A DNA stretch of 64,000 nt, from positions 26,321,540 to 26,385,539 of the forward strand of contig CM055111.1 in NCBI GenBank assembly GCA_029204225.1, written 5' to 3'. Shown one piece after another: positions 10,040 through 18,544 of this stretch (position 1 is its first letter; each line of letters starts with the position of its first letter). A program made the position numbers and the translations under genes. The stretch comes from Diphasiastrum complanatum (lineage: Eukaryota; Streptophyta; Lycopodiopsida; Lycopodiales; Lycopodiaceae). The notes beneath the pieces are model-generated. The model saw only the letters and a program-made list of their open reading frames with translations, did not search any database and had not been told where the DNA came from.

Positions 10040-11759
10040 AAGTTCCAATGGCCAAGGGTCACAGGTTGAGGACTAAGGGACAAGAACTAAGGGCTAAGGA
10101 CCAAGGACTAAGGGCTAAGGACAACGGTTAAGGACCAAGGGTTAAGAGCGAAGGGCTAACAACTAAGGCTAAGGGCCAAGGGTTAAGGACTAAGAGCTAA
10201 GCGCTAAGGGATAAGAGCTAAGGGCCAATGGTCAAGGATCAAGGGCTAAGGGCCAAGCATTAAGGACCAAGGGTTAAGGGCCAAGGGCCAAGACGAAGGG
10301 CCAAGAGCTAAGGGCCAAGAGCGAAGGGCTAAGACTTAAGTTTCAATGGCCAAGGACCAAGCTGGGTTGAGGACTAAGGGACAAAAGCTAAGGACTAAGG
10401 ACTAAGGGCTAGGAGAGAGAGAGAGAGGAGATAAGGACTAAGAGTTAAGAGTGAAGGGCCAAGAGTTCAATTTTATTGGCCAAGGGCCAAGAGTTGAGGA
10501 CTAAGGGACTAGAGCTAGGGGCTAAGGGCCAAGAGTTAAGGACCAAGGGTTAAGAGCGAAGGGCTAAGAGTTAAGGTCCAAGGGTTTAGGGCCAAGGACC
10601 AAGAGTTAAGGACCGAGGGCTAAAGTTAAGGTCCAAGAACCAAGGATTTAAGGTTTATGGTTTAAAGTTTAGTATTTAGGGATTAGGTTTAAAGGCCAAG
10701 GGCTAAGAGTTAAGGTCCAAGGATCAATGATAAAGGGTTTATGGTTTAGGGTTTAGGATTTAGGGTTTAGGTTTAGAGCTAGGGGTTCAGGGTTTAGGAT
10801 TTAGGGCTAAGGGCTTAGGGTTAATTGTTTAGCGTTTAGGGCCAAGAGTTTAGAGTTTAGGGTTTAGGGCTTAGGGCTTAGGATTTAGGGCTAAGGGATT
10901 AGGGATTAGGGTTTAGGCTTTAGGCTTTAGGATTTATGGCTAAGGGCTTAGGTTTAAGATTTAGGGTTTAGGGTTTAGGGTTTAGGATTTAGGGCTAAGG
11001 GCTTAGGGTTTAGGATTTAGGGCTAAGGGCTTAGGGTTTAGGGCCAAGGGTTTAGGGTTTAGCGTTTAGGATTAGGGCTAAGCTTTTACGATTTAGGATT
11101 TAGGGTTTAGGGTTAAGGGCCAAGGGCTAAGAGTTTAGGTCCACCAAGGATCAACGGTTTAGGGCTAAGGGTTAAAGGCCAAGGGTTAAGGACCAACGAT
11201 TAAGGGTTAAGGGCCAAGGGCGAAGCACTAAGGGCCAATGGTGAAAGGCCAAGGGCTAGGACGAAGGACGAAAGGCCAAAGTTCAAGGACTAAGGGCAAA
11301 GGATTAAAGGACAAAGATTAAAGACCAAGGGTTAAGGGCCAAGATAGACGGACGAAGGGCTAAGGGCTAAGGGCCAAGAGAGAGAAAGGAGATAAGGACC
11401 AATGGGTAAGTGCAAGGGGCCATGAGTTAAGTTTCAGTGGCCAAGGCCCAAGGGAGAACGTAAGGGACAAGAGCTAAGGGCTAAGGGCCAAGGACCAAGG
11501 GATAAGGGCCAAAGATTAAGGACCAAGGGTTAAGTGCAAAGGGCTAAGCGTTAATGTCCAAGGACCAAGGTCTAAGGGCTAAGGGATAAGAGCTAAGGGC
11601 CAAGAGTCAAGGATAAATGGCTAAGGGCCAAGGATTAAAGGACAAGGGTTAAGGACCAAGGGTTAAGGGCCAAGGGAGAAGGACGAAGGGCCAAGAGCTA
11701 AGGGTCAAGGTTTAAGAGTTAAGGTCCAAGGGCCAAAGGTCTAAGGGTTAAGGGCCAAG

Positions 11760-11762
<3 letters not shown>
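10038..11762 (+). repeat. Interstitial telomere-like repeat block 2
   Basis: The composition matches block 1: a TTTAGGG-rich centre (about 10640-11130) flanked by CCAAGGG, CTAAGGG and TTAAGGG variants, with the G-rich strand again on plus. Strings such as GGGCCAATGGTGAAAGGCCA (near 7490 and near 11232) and AGAGAGAGAAAGGAGATAAG (8211 and 11371) occur in both blocks in similar relative places. This suggests that a larger unit was duplicated. Confidence 0.92.

Positions 11763-11838
<76 letters not shown>
11763..11838 (+). repeat. (AG)n microsatellite
   Basis: A pure AG run of 76 bases. It separates telomere-like block 2 from a Copia integrase fragment. Confidence 0.97.
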
Positions 11839-11839
<1 letters not shown>

Positions 11840-11859
11840 ATTGGGTCTCTGATTCTTCT

Positions 11860-12345
11860 GATGAAGTCCAAAAAGATTGAGGTGTATATCTCTTAGGAAT
11901 TGTTCGAGTCCGTGAGGATCTGCGAATATTTTGTTGACCAGAATGCGATGCTGTTGCTTCGTAAATTTGTCTAGATCTGCTCGACGAGCTAGCTTGGTCT
12001 GGTCTGGTGACAGGTACTGTCGGCTGCTCGGCTTCTGTAGCTGTTAGCTGTAGGATCTGTAGAAGAAGCATCACGATTGGAAGATTCTATGCTGCATAAT
12101 ATAGGATGAAATGACACAACATCATTTATCTATAGTTGTTTAAAGTTATAGAACATATCTTCTTTGAAGATAACGCCCCTAGAAACAAATGCTACATCGA
12201 TGGATGGATCATAAACTTTATAATCTTTATGTTCATCAGGATAGCCAATGAAAATGCATTTATTTGTCCTCTGATCCAGCTTCTTCCCTTAGTTGTTTAG
12301 GAACATGAACAGAACATAAACAATCAAAGATTTTTAAATGGTTGA
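11860..12345 (-). mobile_element. Ty1/Copia fragment: integrase C-terminus and linker to RT
   Basis: On the minus strand the sequence reads through several frames as HLKIFDCLCSVHVPKQLR, CIFIGYPDEHKDYKVYDP, then a vFvSRgViFkEd-like block. It continues into the linker RRSSRTRTIPKRYTPQSF at about 11890-11935. These are typical of the end of Copia integrase and the region before RT. Stops and shifts break it. The RT that should follow is absent, replaced by the AG array and telomere-like repeats. Confidence 0.82.
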
Positions 12346-12957
12346 CACTAGGCTCGGCCTCAATGCGTGCCACACTTGGAGATTCAGACTCGTCTGAAAT
12401 CAAAGCAACAAGATAAAAAACGAATCCCATACCCTCCTACACAAACCGACACGATCGATTATGCTGCTCAATCTATTTAAAATCATTCACAAGTTTTGTT
12501 GAGTCGTGTCTCTGCTTTGACTGTAATTGGGCGTGGACCAAATCAATGAAACAAATAAAGCGAAGTCCATCCATTAACATCATGGACTTTTTCAGACATT
12601 GATGAAACTAGAGGTCTATATAGAACATGGAAGTATGGACACATGTCAATCGCACACATGTGTGGAGTTTTTGCACTACAAAAGTCCGATTTTCATTCAT
12701 TTATGGGGTTTTTTTGGATCAGAATTCTATACACCTGCATATCGCCACGGCGCAGGACCAATCTTCTTATTCGTTAAACCTCTTTCCCCCTTGTGTCGCT
12801 ACGATATCCCGGGCTCATATTGCTACCACGCGTACGAGCTTATGACCTTGATCTCCAAGCCTTCCATTTTGTGTTGTTGCGACATCCTGTGACCATATCG
12901 CCATCACGCGTAGTAGGTTGTGTTTTTTATTTGAAAGGTTTCCATCTCGTCCTTCTA
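12346..12957. other. Unassigned sequence between the Copia fragment and the histone-like pseudogene
   Basis: Open frames of up to about 100 codons exist on the plus strand, but none shows a recognisable motif. No repeats stand out. Confidence 0.5.
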
Positions 12958-13350
12958 ATGGCCCATACTAAGCAGATGACAAGGCTAAATACATGTGTTC
13001 CTCCACCTCGTGGGCTTCCTTCTCTTCCTCCACCAAGGGCTAGAAGAACATGGATAACTCGGAGAGCGGAGAGACCGAGACATCCATGTCTATGGGATAT
13101 CTAATATCTACAAAGGCATACCAGACTTCTAACTCCCAAAGGTGCTTTCTACATAGCTGTGAGAGAGGTGACGCTGGAGCTTTCAAATAGTGTCAAATGA
13201 AATCTCACAACTTTGGAAGCCCTACATACTGCATACGAGGACTTCCAAATAAAAATGTTTGAGGATTTAGTGCTGGGCCGAGTGCATGCAAAGAGACTCA
13301 CATTCATGAACAAGGACATACACGTTGTAATGAAGCTTCAAAATACCTAC
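12958..13350 (+). pseudogene. Histone H3-like (possibly centromeric H3-like) intronless pseudogene
   Basis: One frame of 131 codons begins MAHTKQMTRL, like the MARTKQ start of histone H3, and runs without indels in the core. The tail is Pro- and Arg-rich. The core reads YLQRHTRLL, then FYIAVREVTLEL, LEALHTAYEDFQIKMFED and finally HAKRLTFMNKDIHVVMKL. These align with H3 YQKSTELL, FQRLVREI, ALQEAAEAYLVGLFED and HAKRVTIMPKDIQLARRI. Total length is close to the usual 136. Stop codons stand at 13102-13104 and 13198-13200, in the first of these aligned with an Arg. The histone fold is far from canonical H3, and the Pro/Arg tail could point to CENH3, but loop 1 lacks the extra residues usual there. 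Absence of introns fits a canonical H3 gene or a retrocopy. Confidence 0.75.
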
Positions 13351-13641
13351 AATCAGGTCTTCAAGTCCAGCTTCACTTCTACGCCAACACATGCTCAGAA
13401 GGGACCTGTACCCAGGCGAAAGAGGAATCACACAAATCCCAAGCGGGCGAAAATAGTCCCAGCCAATCACCTCCTCCGCATGTTGTTTCCACGTCAAGGG
13501 TTGCGGATGAGCCATGCAGCCCAACAAGCACCCCCTCAATATGAAAGCCAAATTCCTCCATCTCAGCATTCGACTAATTTGAATGTTGTTCTAGGGAAGA
13601 TTGTAGATAATGTAGATTTTTGTTCAGATATTAGAGAACTT

Positions 13642-14258
13642 TCGATTACAGGAAAAGCAGACCGTCGTTGGGTCAGGTTTGGAATCGAAGTTTGTTCTCC
13701 GTTCGTGTCATTGACAAGTAGAGATCCATTACAGCCCTGCAGTAAAGTATGAGCAGAAACAGTAGTAAGCCACGCACACTTACAACAAGCCACCAATACT
13801 ATGATCAGCACAATAATGCGCGTCGAGTTTCAAGCTATTTCATTCTGCCTTTAACTTCAGATATGAGAAACGTAAGCGAAGACTTGACCCCAACTGAAAT
13901 CCTCCCTGAACAAAGCAGTCATGGAAGAGTAGACGTATAACACCTGCTGCCTGTGATACATTTGAGCTTAGAAAGGATTGCATGCTTGTTTTAACAGTGC
14001 TCTCTGCGCTTGGACAAGGCCCTGACCTTGAATCAGTAGCACTTTTGTGACACAACTCACTGCTATCATGATACTTATGACCTTCATGAATCCGACCTGA
14101 TATTGAATATTGTAGTGTGAACACGGGGAAGGGTCCTGCTCCGCCCCAGGGCGCACAGTCTTTCGCGGGCGGAAGGCCCGAGGCTTCCCTTCCGTGAATT
14201 CTGTTTTTACATTTTTTTTTCCTTTTTTTTTTTGACATAATTTTTCTTTTACACGCAC
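13642..14258 (-). pseudogene. Truncated class III peroxidase pseudogene (inverted copy of the 44-kb gene)
   Basis: The minus strand matches the 5' half of the peroxidase gene at 44287: the signal-peptide region MKVISIMIAVSCVTKVL, then TVKTSMQSFLSSNVSQAAG and RLLFHDCFVQ, and after the intron GCNGSLLVNDTNGEQTSIPN. Similarity stops at about 13642 in mid exon 2. Damage includes a deletion between the signal-peptide region and PSAES, and the first-intron donor changed from GT to GG. This copy keeps the distal Arg of RLLFHDC, which the 44-kb copy has lost. Class III peroxidases are secreted haem enzymes of cell wall and stress metabolism; this fragment cannot make one. Confidence 0.88.
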
Positions 14259-14365
14259 CTTTCGGGCGTAAGGTGCATGTAAAAAAAAGTAAATTTTTTT
14301 ACGTGCACCTTCCGGTGTTCGGAAGGTGCCTGTAAAAAAATTTTGTCAAAAAAAAATTTGCCCCA
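14221..14365. mobile_element. Small element with two tandem hairpins, MITE-like
   Basis: Hairpin 1 spans 14247-14284: TTTTACA and GCACCTT pair with AAGGTGC and TGTAAAA. Hairpin 2 spans 14294-14340: TTTTTTTAC and GCACCTTCC pair with GGAAGGTGC and GTAAAAAAA. Outer A/T-rich flanks contain TTGACA on the left and TGTCAA on the right, suggesting terminal inverted repeats. It lies in the upstream flank of the truncated peroxidase, and no counterpart was seen at the other copy. GC-rich sequence at 14140-14200 adjoins it. Confidence 0.55.
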
Positions 14366-14460
14366 CGGATTACGTTCTATGAGGCATCACCATGTCCTTT
14401 GTAAAAATCTAAAACTTGATTTCACGACTGCATTAGCTTCTATTGTTTATAGTTTAAGTA

Positions 14461-14790
14461 ATTAATTGTCATTTCTATGGTCATTGTACAGAAAAAGTGA
14501 AGCCTCCTTAGCGGGCAGGTAACCACGGATTCACCTCATACACCTGCAAAATGTCAACTGTCAACTTCACCTTCGTAGAGCACGTCAAGGGGTTACAACT
14601 CATGACACTTCAGTTTTGAAGCCAAAGTTACAACGTATCTACAACATATATTCACTAAATCGTAGAACTATAAAAGTAAAATCGGGAAATTTTGAATGGT
14701 TTTCTCAAAGTACTTTATTATGATAATATTTTCAGTTTATGAAGGTTAACATGTCTCCTCAAGGTGAGTTCGAGTTAAAAAGTGTTTTTT
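14461..14790 (-). repeat. Inverted duplicate of the peroxidase upstream flank (partner 43605-43990)
   Basis: Read as the reverse complement, this stretch matches the sequence upstream of the peroxidase at 44 kb. Shared phrases include GAAAAAGTG and GCCTCCTTAGC, CACGGATTCACCTCATACAC, AAAATCGGGAAATTTTGAAT and GGTGAGTTCGAGTTAAAA. Gaps are small. With the truncated coding part it forms one inverted duplication of about 1.1 kb. Confidence 0.88.
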
Positions 14791-14821
14791 TAATTCCTTT
14801 AACTTGCAAGCCTTTTTTTTC

Positions 14822-15643
14822 CTACCTATCTGCCAAGTGTGACACTATGAAGCTACACCTCCAAAGCTCCACTGGTGACTCCATGCATGGTCTTCTAAGG
14901 CTTCTAGAAGGTCGCTTGACTCTGAGATGATCCAAACTCCTCTTGACCACACTTCCACAAGGAATAGATTCAAACTTGAAAAGATTCCCACATCTAGTCC
15001 CTTTCGCTACCACTTCACCATCCCTCTTAACCAAGCAAGCATCTTTTCCAAAGTCAACTTGGAAACCAACAGCTAGCATTTTGCCAATTCTAATGAGATT
15101 CGTAGTGAGATTAGGCACAAAAATCACATCAATAAGAGTCATAGTGGATTCATTACCATTTGGTACACTACCAATTCCTTCTATTTTGCATTTACCACCA
15201 ATAGGAATGAAAATAAACTTTCTAGATGTGCGCCTACTTGGACCAGCAAAAGTTTGTTTAATGGAATGAGTTGCAAGAATTTGTTTTAAAATTGTAATAG
15301 TTGATTTTTGAAGACGCCTAGTCCTTGTGAGCTTAAAATCATACACAAGAATATCCACTTCCGCGAGTTGCAACACACTTGTATGTGGGCTATTTTTTGA
15401 CTTCTGCTTCTTGGACGTGCCCTTTCCGGTACGCAACATCCATAATGAGTATTTCCCTCTATAAGCATCAGCATGCTCTGTTTGAAACCAATGTACAATA
15501 ATCAAAGTTATTAGATTTGATCTGACATCTCTAGACATAGACAACACCTTGGCAATCCAAAATGGATGTTGCAATGGATTGTCAGATGCAAAGTGTTGAA
15601 ATATAATGAACCTTCTTTCAAATCTTGGGGATTCCCATGCCAT
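14822..15643 (-). pseudogene. Chimeric 273-codon ORF: unknown domain joined to Copia protease/GAG-pre-integrase
   Basis: The frame is open for 273 codons. Residues 1 to about 125 are an unrecognised domain containing ESPRFERRFIIFQHF, HPFWIAKVL, IIVHWFQTE, YRGKYSLWM, a Lys/Ser-rich linker and DILVYDFKLTRTRRLQKS. From about residue 140 it turns into Copia pol: IGGKCKIEGIGSVP, TLIDVIFVPNLTTNLIRIGK and FGKDACLVKRDGEVVAKGTR, the protease C-terminal and GAG-pre-integrase region. The protease active site (DSGAT-type) is missing. The last 45 residues are unassigned. The fusion may be an insertion junction or a retroelement that captured a host sequence. Confidence 0.6.
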
Positions 15644-15729
15644 GTTTCCTCCATTTGATTTCTTCTTGTTGTAGATCTTCTTGAGCCAAGATATATTTTT
15701 CTACTCTCAGAAGGAGGAATGATATATTC

Positions 15730-16454
15730 TCAAGGCACATGAGGAATGATCGAGTTGTCAATATCTTTTGTAGCTGATACATTTGGCCATACAAACTCGG
15801 CAGACAAAAATTCTATCCAATCACTTGCATATTTCTTTGCTTTGTCAAGAAGAATTCTTTGCTCTCGTACACAAACCATATAATCTCTCGAATGGACCTC
15901 AATCTCTTTTTTCCCAACCGGAATAGACAATTCGATATACAACAACTACAATGCAATGTTTTATTTAGATGTTGATCGGAAATCAAAAAAGTTTTTCTCT
16001 CTCGGCCAAAAGCTCTTCTTCTACAATAGAAAGGGAATTACGAAGCAAATGAAAATTCAGGTGACCTTGATTCCAAATTCCTGTCAATATGATTATCTAA
16101 TGAAACTCTTGGACTTCGCACAAAATCCAGTTGTTTGAGATTCATTTTGTTTTTGAATTGTGTTCGCACTCTCGGATGGAGAAAAAATTCTATATGATGG
16201 AGAGGCAGACACAAAATCTCGAGAAATGGAATGACTGACCTCACAATTGTCAACATTTTTAGAGCATTGCTCATAAGAGAAAAATCTGAAATACCCTCAA
16301 CTGAAAGATGATTCTCACTAGACACATCAATCAAGCCTTCTATTGAAACATGGCTATCATTTTGAGAACTAGGCAAACCATCAATGGAGATATGGGTATC
16401 AGTAGACAAAGAAGATAATTTGCTGGACTGTGACAAAATGAGCCATTCCAACAT
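15730..16454 (-). pseudogene. Unrecognised coding-like sequence upstream of the chimeric ORF
   Basis: Two open minus-strand stretches lie in line with the chimeric ORF. The first, 16038-16454, has the repeated phrases THISIDGLPSSQ, SHVSIEGLIDVSS and HLSVEGISDFS, about 16 residues apart. The second, 15730-15945, contains KKYASDWIEFLSAEFVWPN. They could be exons or broken pieces of the same gene as the N-terminal domain of the chimera. I cannot assign a function. Confidence 0.35.
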
Positions 16455-17160
16455 AAAAAGAAATGCCTCTAACCTTGTTTACTAAGCCTAATAGAACATA
16501 CTGAGGACCCTTAACAAGATGTAGAATGACGTGCAACCCTTGTATAGAATGACGTGCACCCCTTTATAAGAAATGTAATGATTATGTTGTCTTAAAATTT
16601 TTAACAAAACTTTAAACATTGATGACCAAAAATACTTGGTCGTCAAAGATTTCTAGAATTTTACGACATCAATACGAAATATATTTATTACGGTTACTTT
16701 TAAAAAGTAATCATGAATTCAAAACCTATATATACATGTGTTAAACTCATTTGTCGTCCTCACTTTTTGAGGATTTGGATCGTGCGTAAGTTCTTGCTGA
16801 TTTATTTCTATTGCGATTGGGACGATTTTCACAGTGCTTGCACGACGACTCAAACTGATTTATGCTTTCCTTCAAAAAAGGTGCAATTTTTGAATGGAAT
16901 ATTTAGATGCTTTTTTTATTCTTTTTGAAAGATTGATAACATTTAGTAATAAATATTTACTAAATTACTTGGTAAAGATTTAATTTATATTCTTGTTTTA
17001 AAAAGTTTTCTTTAGTAATCTCTTTATCAAAAAATTTGATACGATGTATCGAGTTTACTGTTAAATAATCCAATTTTTATCTTATAAAAACTATCTTTAA
17101 CTTTATTTTAATTCGATGTTATTTATCTTATAAAAACTATCTTTAACTTTAACATAACAA
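16455..17160. other. AT-rich intergenic sequence with short direct repeats
   Basis: GAATGACGTGCA occurs twice near 16526 and 16548. The phrase ATCTTATAAAAACTATCTTT occurs twice near 17080 and 17125. No gene was recognised. Confidence 0.5.
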
Positions 17161-17310
17161 GATTTAACAGAAATTTCGATACGCTGTATCGAAATTTTCG
17201 TTAAGGCATGCCCTAAATTTCTGTTAAGGCATGCCCTAAACTTAACATAAAAGTTTTAACAGAAATTTCGATACGCCGTATCGAAGAAATTTCTGTAAGG
17301 CATGCAAGAA
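17161..17310. repeat. Repeated palindromes with core TTCGATAC-GTATCGAA
   Basis: At 17172-17196, AATTTCGATAC pairs with GTATCGAAATT around a three-base loop. A second copy lies at 17264-17290, and a weaker one near 17037-17052. GTTAAGGCATGCCCTAAA follows the first copy and is repeated. A degraded relative appears near 18325. No known element was recognised. Confidence 0.6.
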
Positions 17311-17329
17311 ATTGTCAAATAGCCGACGG

Positions 17330-17460
17330 ACGCTCTGCTCTCGATCGCTCTACTCACGATACGGACTTTCTGCTCCCGATTGCTCTTTGAATCCGATCGC
17401 TCTGCTCCTGATCGCTCTTTGAATCGCTCTGCTCCGTATTGCTCTTTGAATCCCGACACC
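17330..17460 (+). repeat. Imperfect minisatellite of CGCTCTGCTC and GCTCTTTGAAT phrases
   Basis: About four imperfect units of roughly 25-33 bases alternate CGCTCTGCTC with GATTGCTCTTTGAATC-like strings. Minus-strand frames through it (SGAERF-type repeats) reflect the repeat, not a recognised protein. Confidence 0.6.
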
Positions 17461-17999
17461 TGCTTGGCCTAACGATCCACGTTTTGCTTTGCCACATCTA
17501 CGACTTCTACTCACAAATAGAAGAAGAAGTTGAAGGTGATGAACCAAATGAATTATGAGAGATTGCGATAGAAGGTGACACAATCTGTGCAACGGCAGTC
17601 TTCGTATCTACACATCCGGCAGCCTGAACAGAGACATTATTCTCAGATGGGTTGAGAAATGATCTATTTGTGGCTGGACCAGCAGGCGCTTGAACAATAA
17701 CAGCCTTTCTGTGGGGCATCCCTGTACCATATAGAATACGGAAGTCAATTAGTACTTATAGAATCATATAATAAATCATGACTACTGCAGTTAGTAGTAT
17801 ACAAGGTGGGTAAAGGTTCAAAATTTTCAACACAATATGAAGAAATAGGAACATCTTGCTCATTCTTTTCTTCCTACTGGTGTAGACTCTTCAAGTATGC
17901 CTATGTTTGCGATCTTCCCAATTGCTCTATCTTGTTTATTTCCGTAATGTGAAACCGAACTGGTTGAGTCGGGTTGAGTCGGCAACCTGGCGAACCTAG
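17461..17999. other. Unassigned sequence, one short minus-strand open frame
   Basis: An open frame on the minus strand (17507-17719) starts MPHRKAVIVQAPAG and is rich in Ser, Ala and Asn; I do not recognise it. Otherwise nothing is seen. Confidence 0.35.
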
Positions 18000-18101
18000 C
18001 TGGGGGAGTCAATAGTATAAACCAATGGATTCTTCAACATGTGTGTAGGGCTGGGGGAGTCAATAGTATAAACCAATGGATTCTTCAACATGTGTGTAGG
18101 G
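18000..18101 (+). repeat. Perfect 51-base tandem duplication
   Basis: The unit 18000-18050, starting CTGGGGGAGTCAATAGTATA, is repeated exactly at 18051-18101. Identity over both units implies a recent event. Confidence 0.95.
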
Positions 18102-18544
18102 GTCTGTTGATGATGTGTCATGCAGCCATTAGTTCACATTAAACTTTCTAAGAATTTAGTCCCAGCAACTGAGGTGTTCTGCCTCATAGTCAGGTCCCAT
18201 TTATCAGAGATTAAGGATAGGTGAGAACGATGTATTAGAGATTTTGATAATCGTTCATTATGTTTTAAAAAGTTTTAACATAACACATTCCCTAAAAGGA
18301 CAATTAGCCCTTTGAGATATTACCTCTCGATACACAGTATTGAAAGTTATGATAAACATATGAACATTATGAAAATTATGAGTTATTAAGGATAGGTTAG
18401 AAAGATTGCTTCTCGTGTTAAAAGTACACATCTTTGAATCTATTTTTCGCATAGAGTAAGTCAGTATAACAATTTTCTATGTTTGATTAGGTGTTTTGCA
18501 CTCCATCTATGCTACTTTTTGAATATCAATGATGCATACAAGTA
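18102..18544. other. AT-rich sequence upstream of the methyltransferase-like relic
   Basis: No gene was recognised. A degraded copy of the TTCGATAC palindrome (CTCGATACACAGTATTGAAA) lies near 18326. Confidence 0.45.

Noticed and set aside
9812-10083. Open frames made of RERERE or SLSLSL
   Set aside because: These are translations of the (GA)n array on either strand; the same applies at 27018-27239, 44823-45035 and 45899-46211.
7271-11762. Possible CRISPR array or coding minisatellite in the short repeats
   Set aside because: Units are contiguous seven-base telomere variants without spacers, in a plant nuclear context.
12627-12892. Overlapping open frames before the histone-like pseudogene
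   Set aside because: Two frames overlap with no motif; I could not connect them to the histone frame or to an element.
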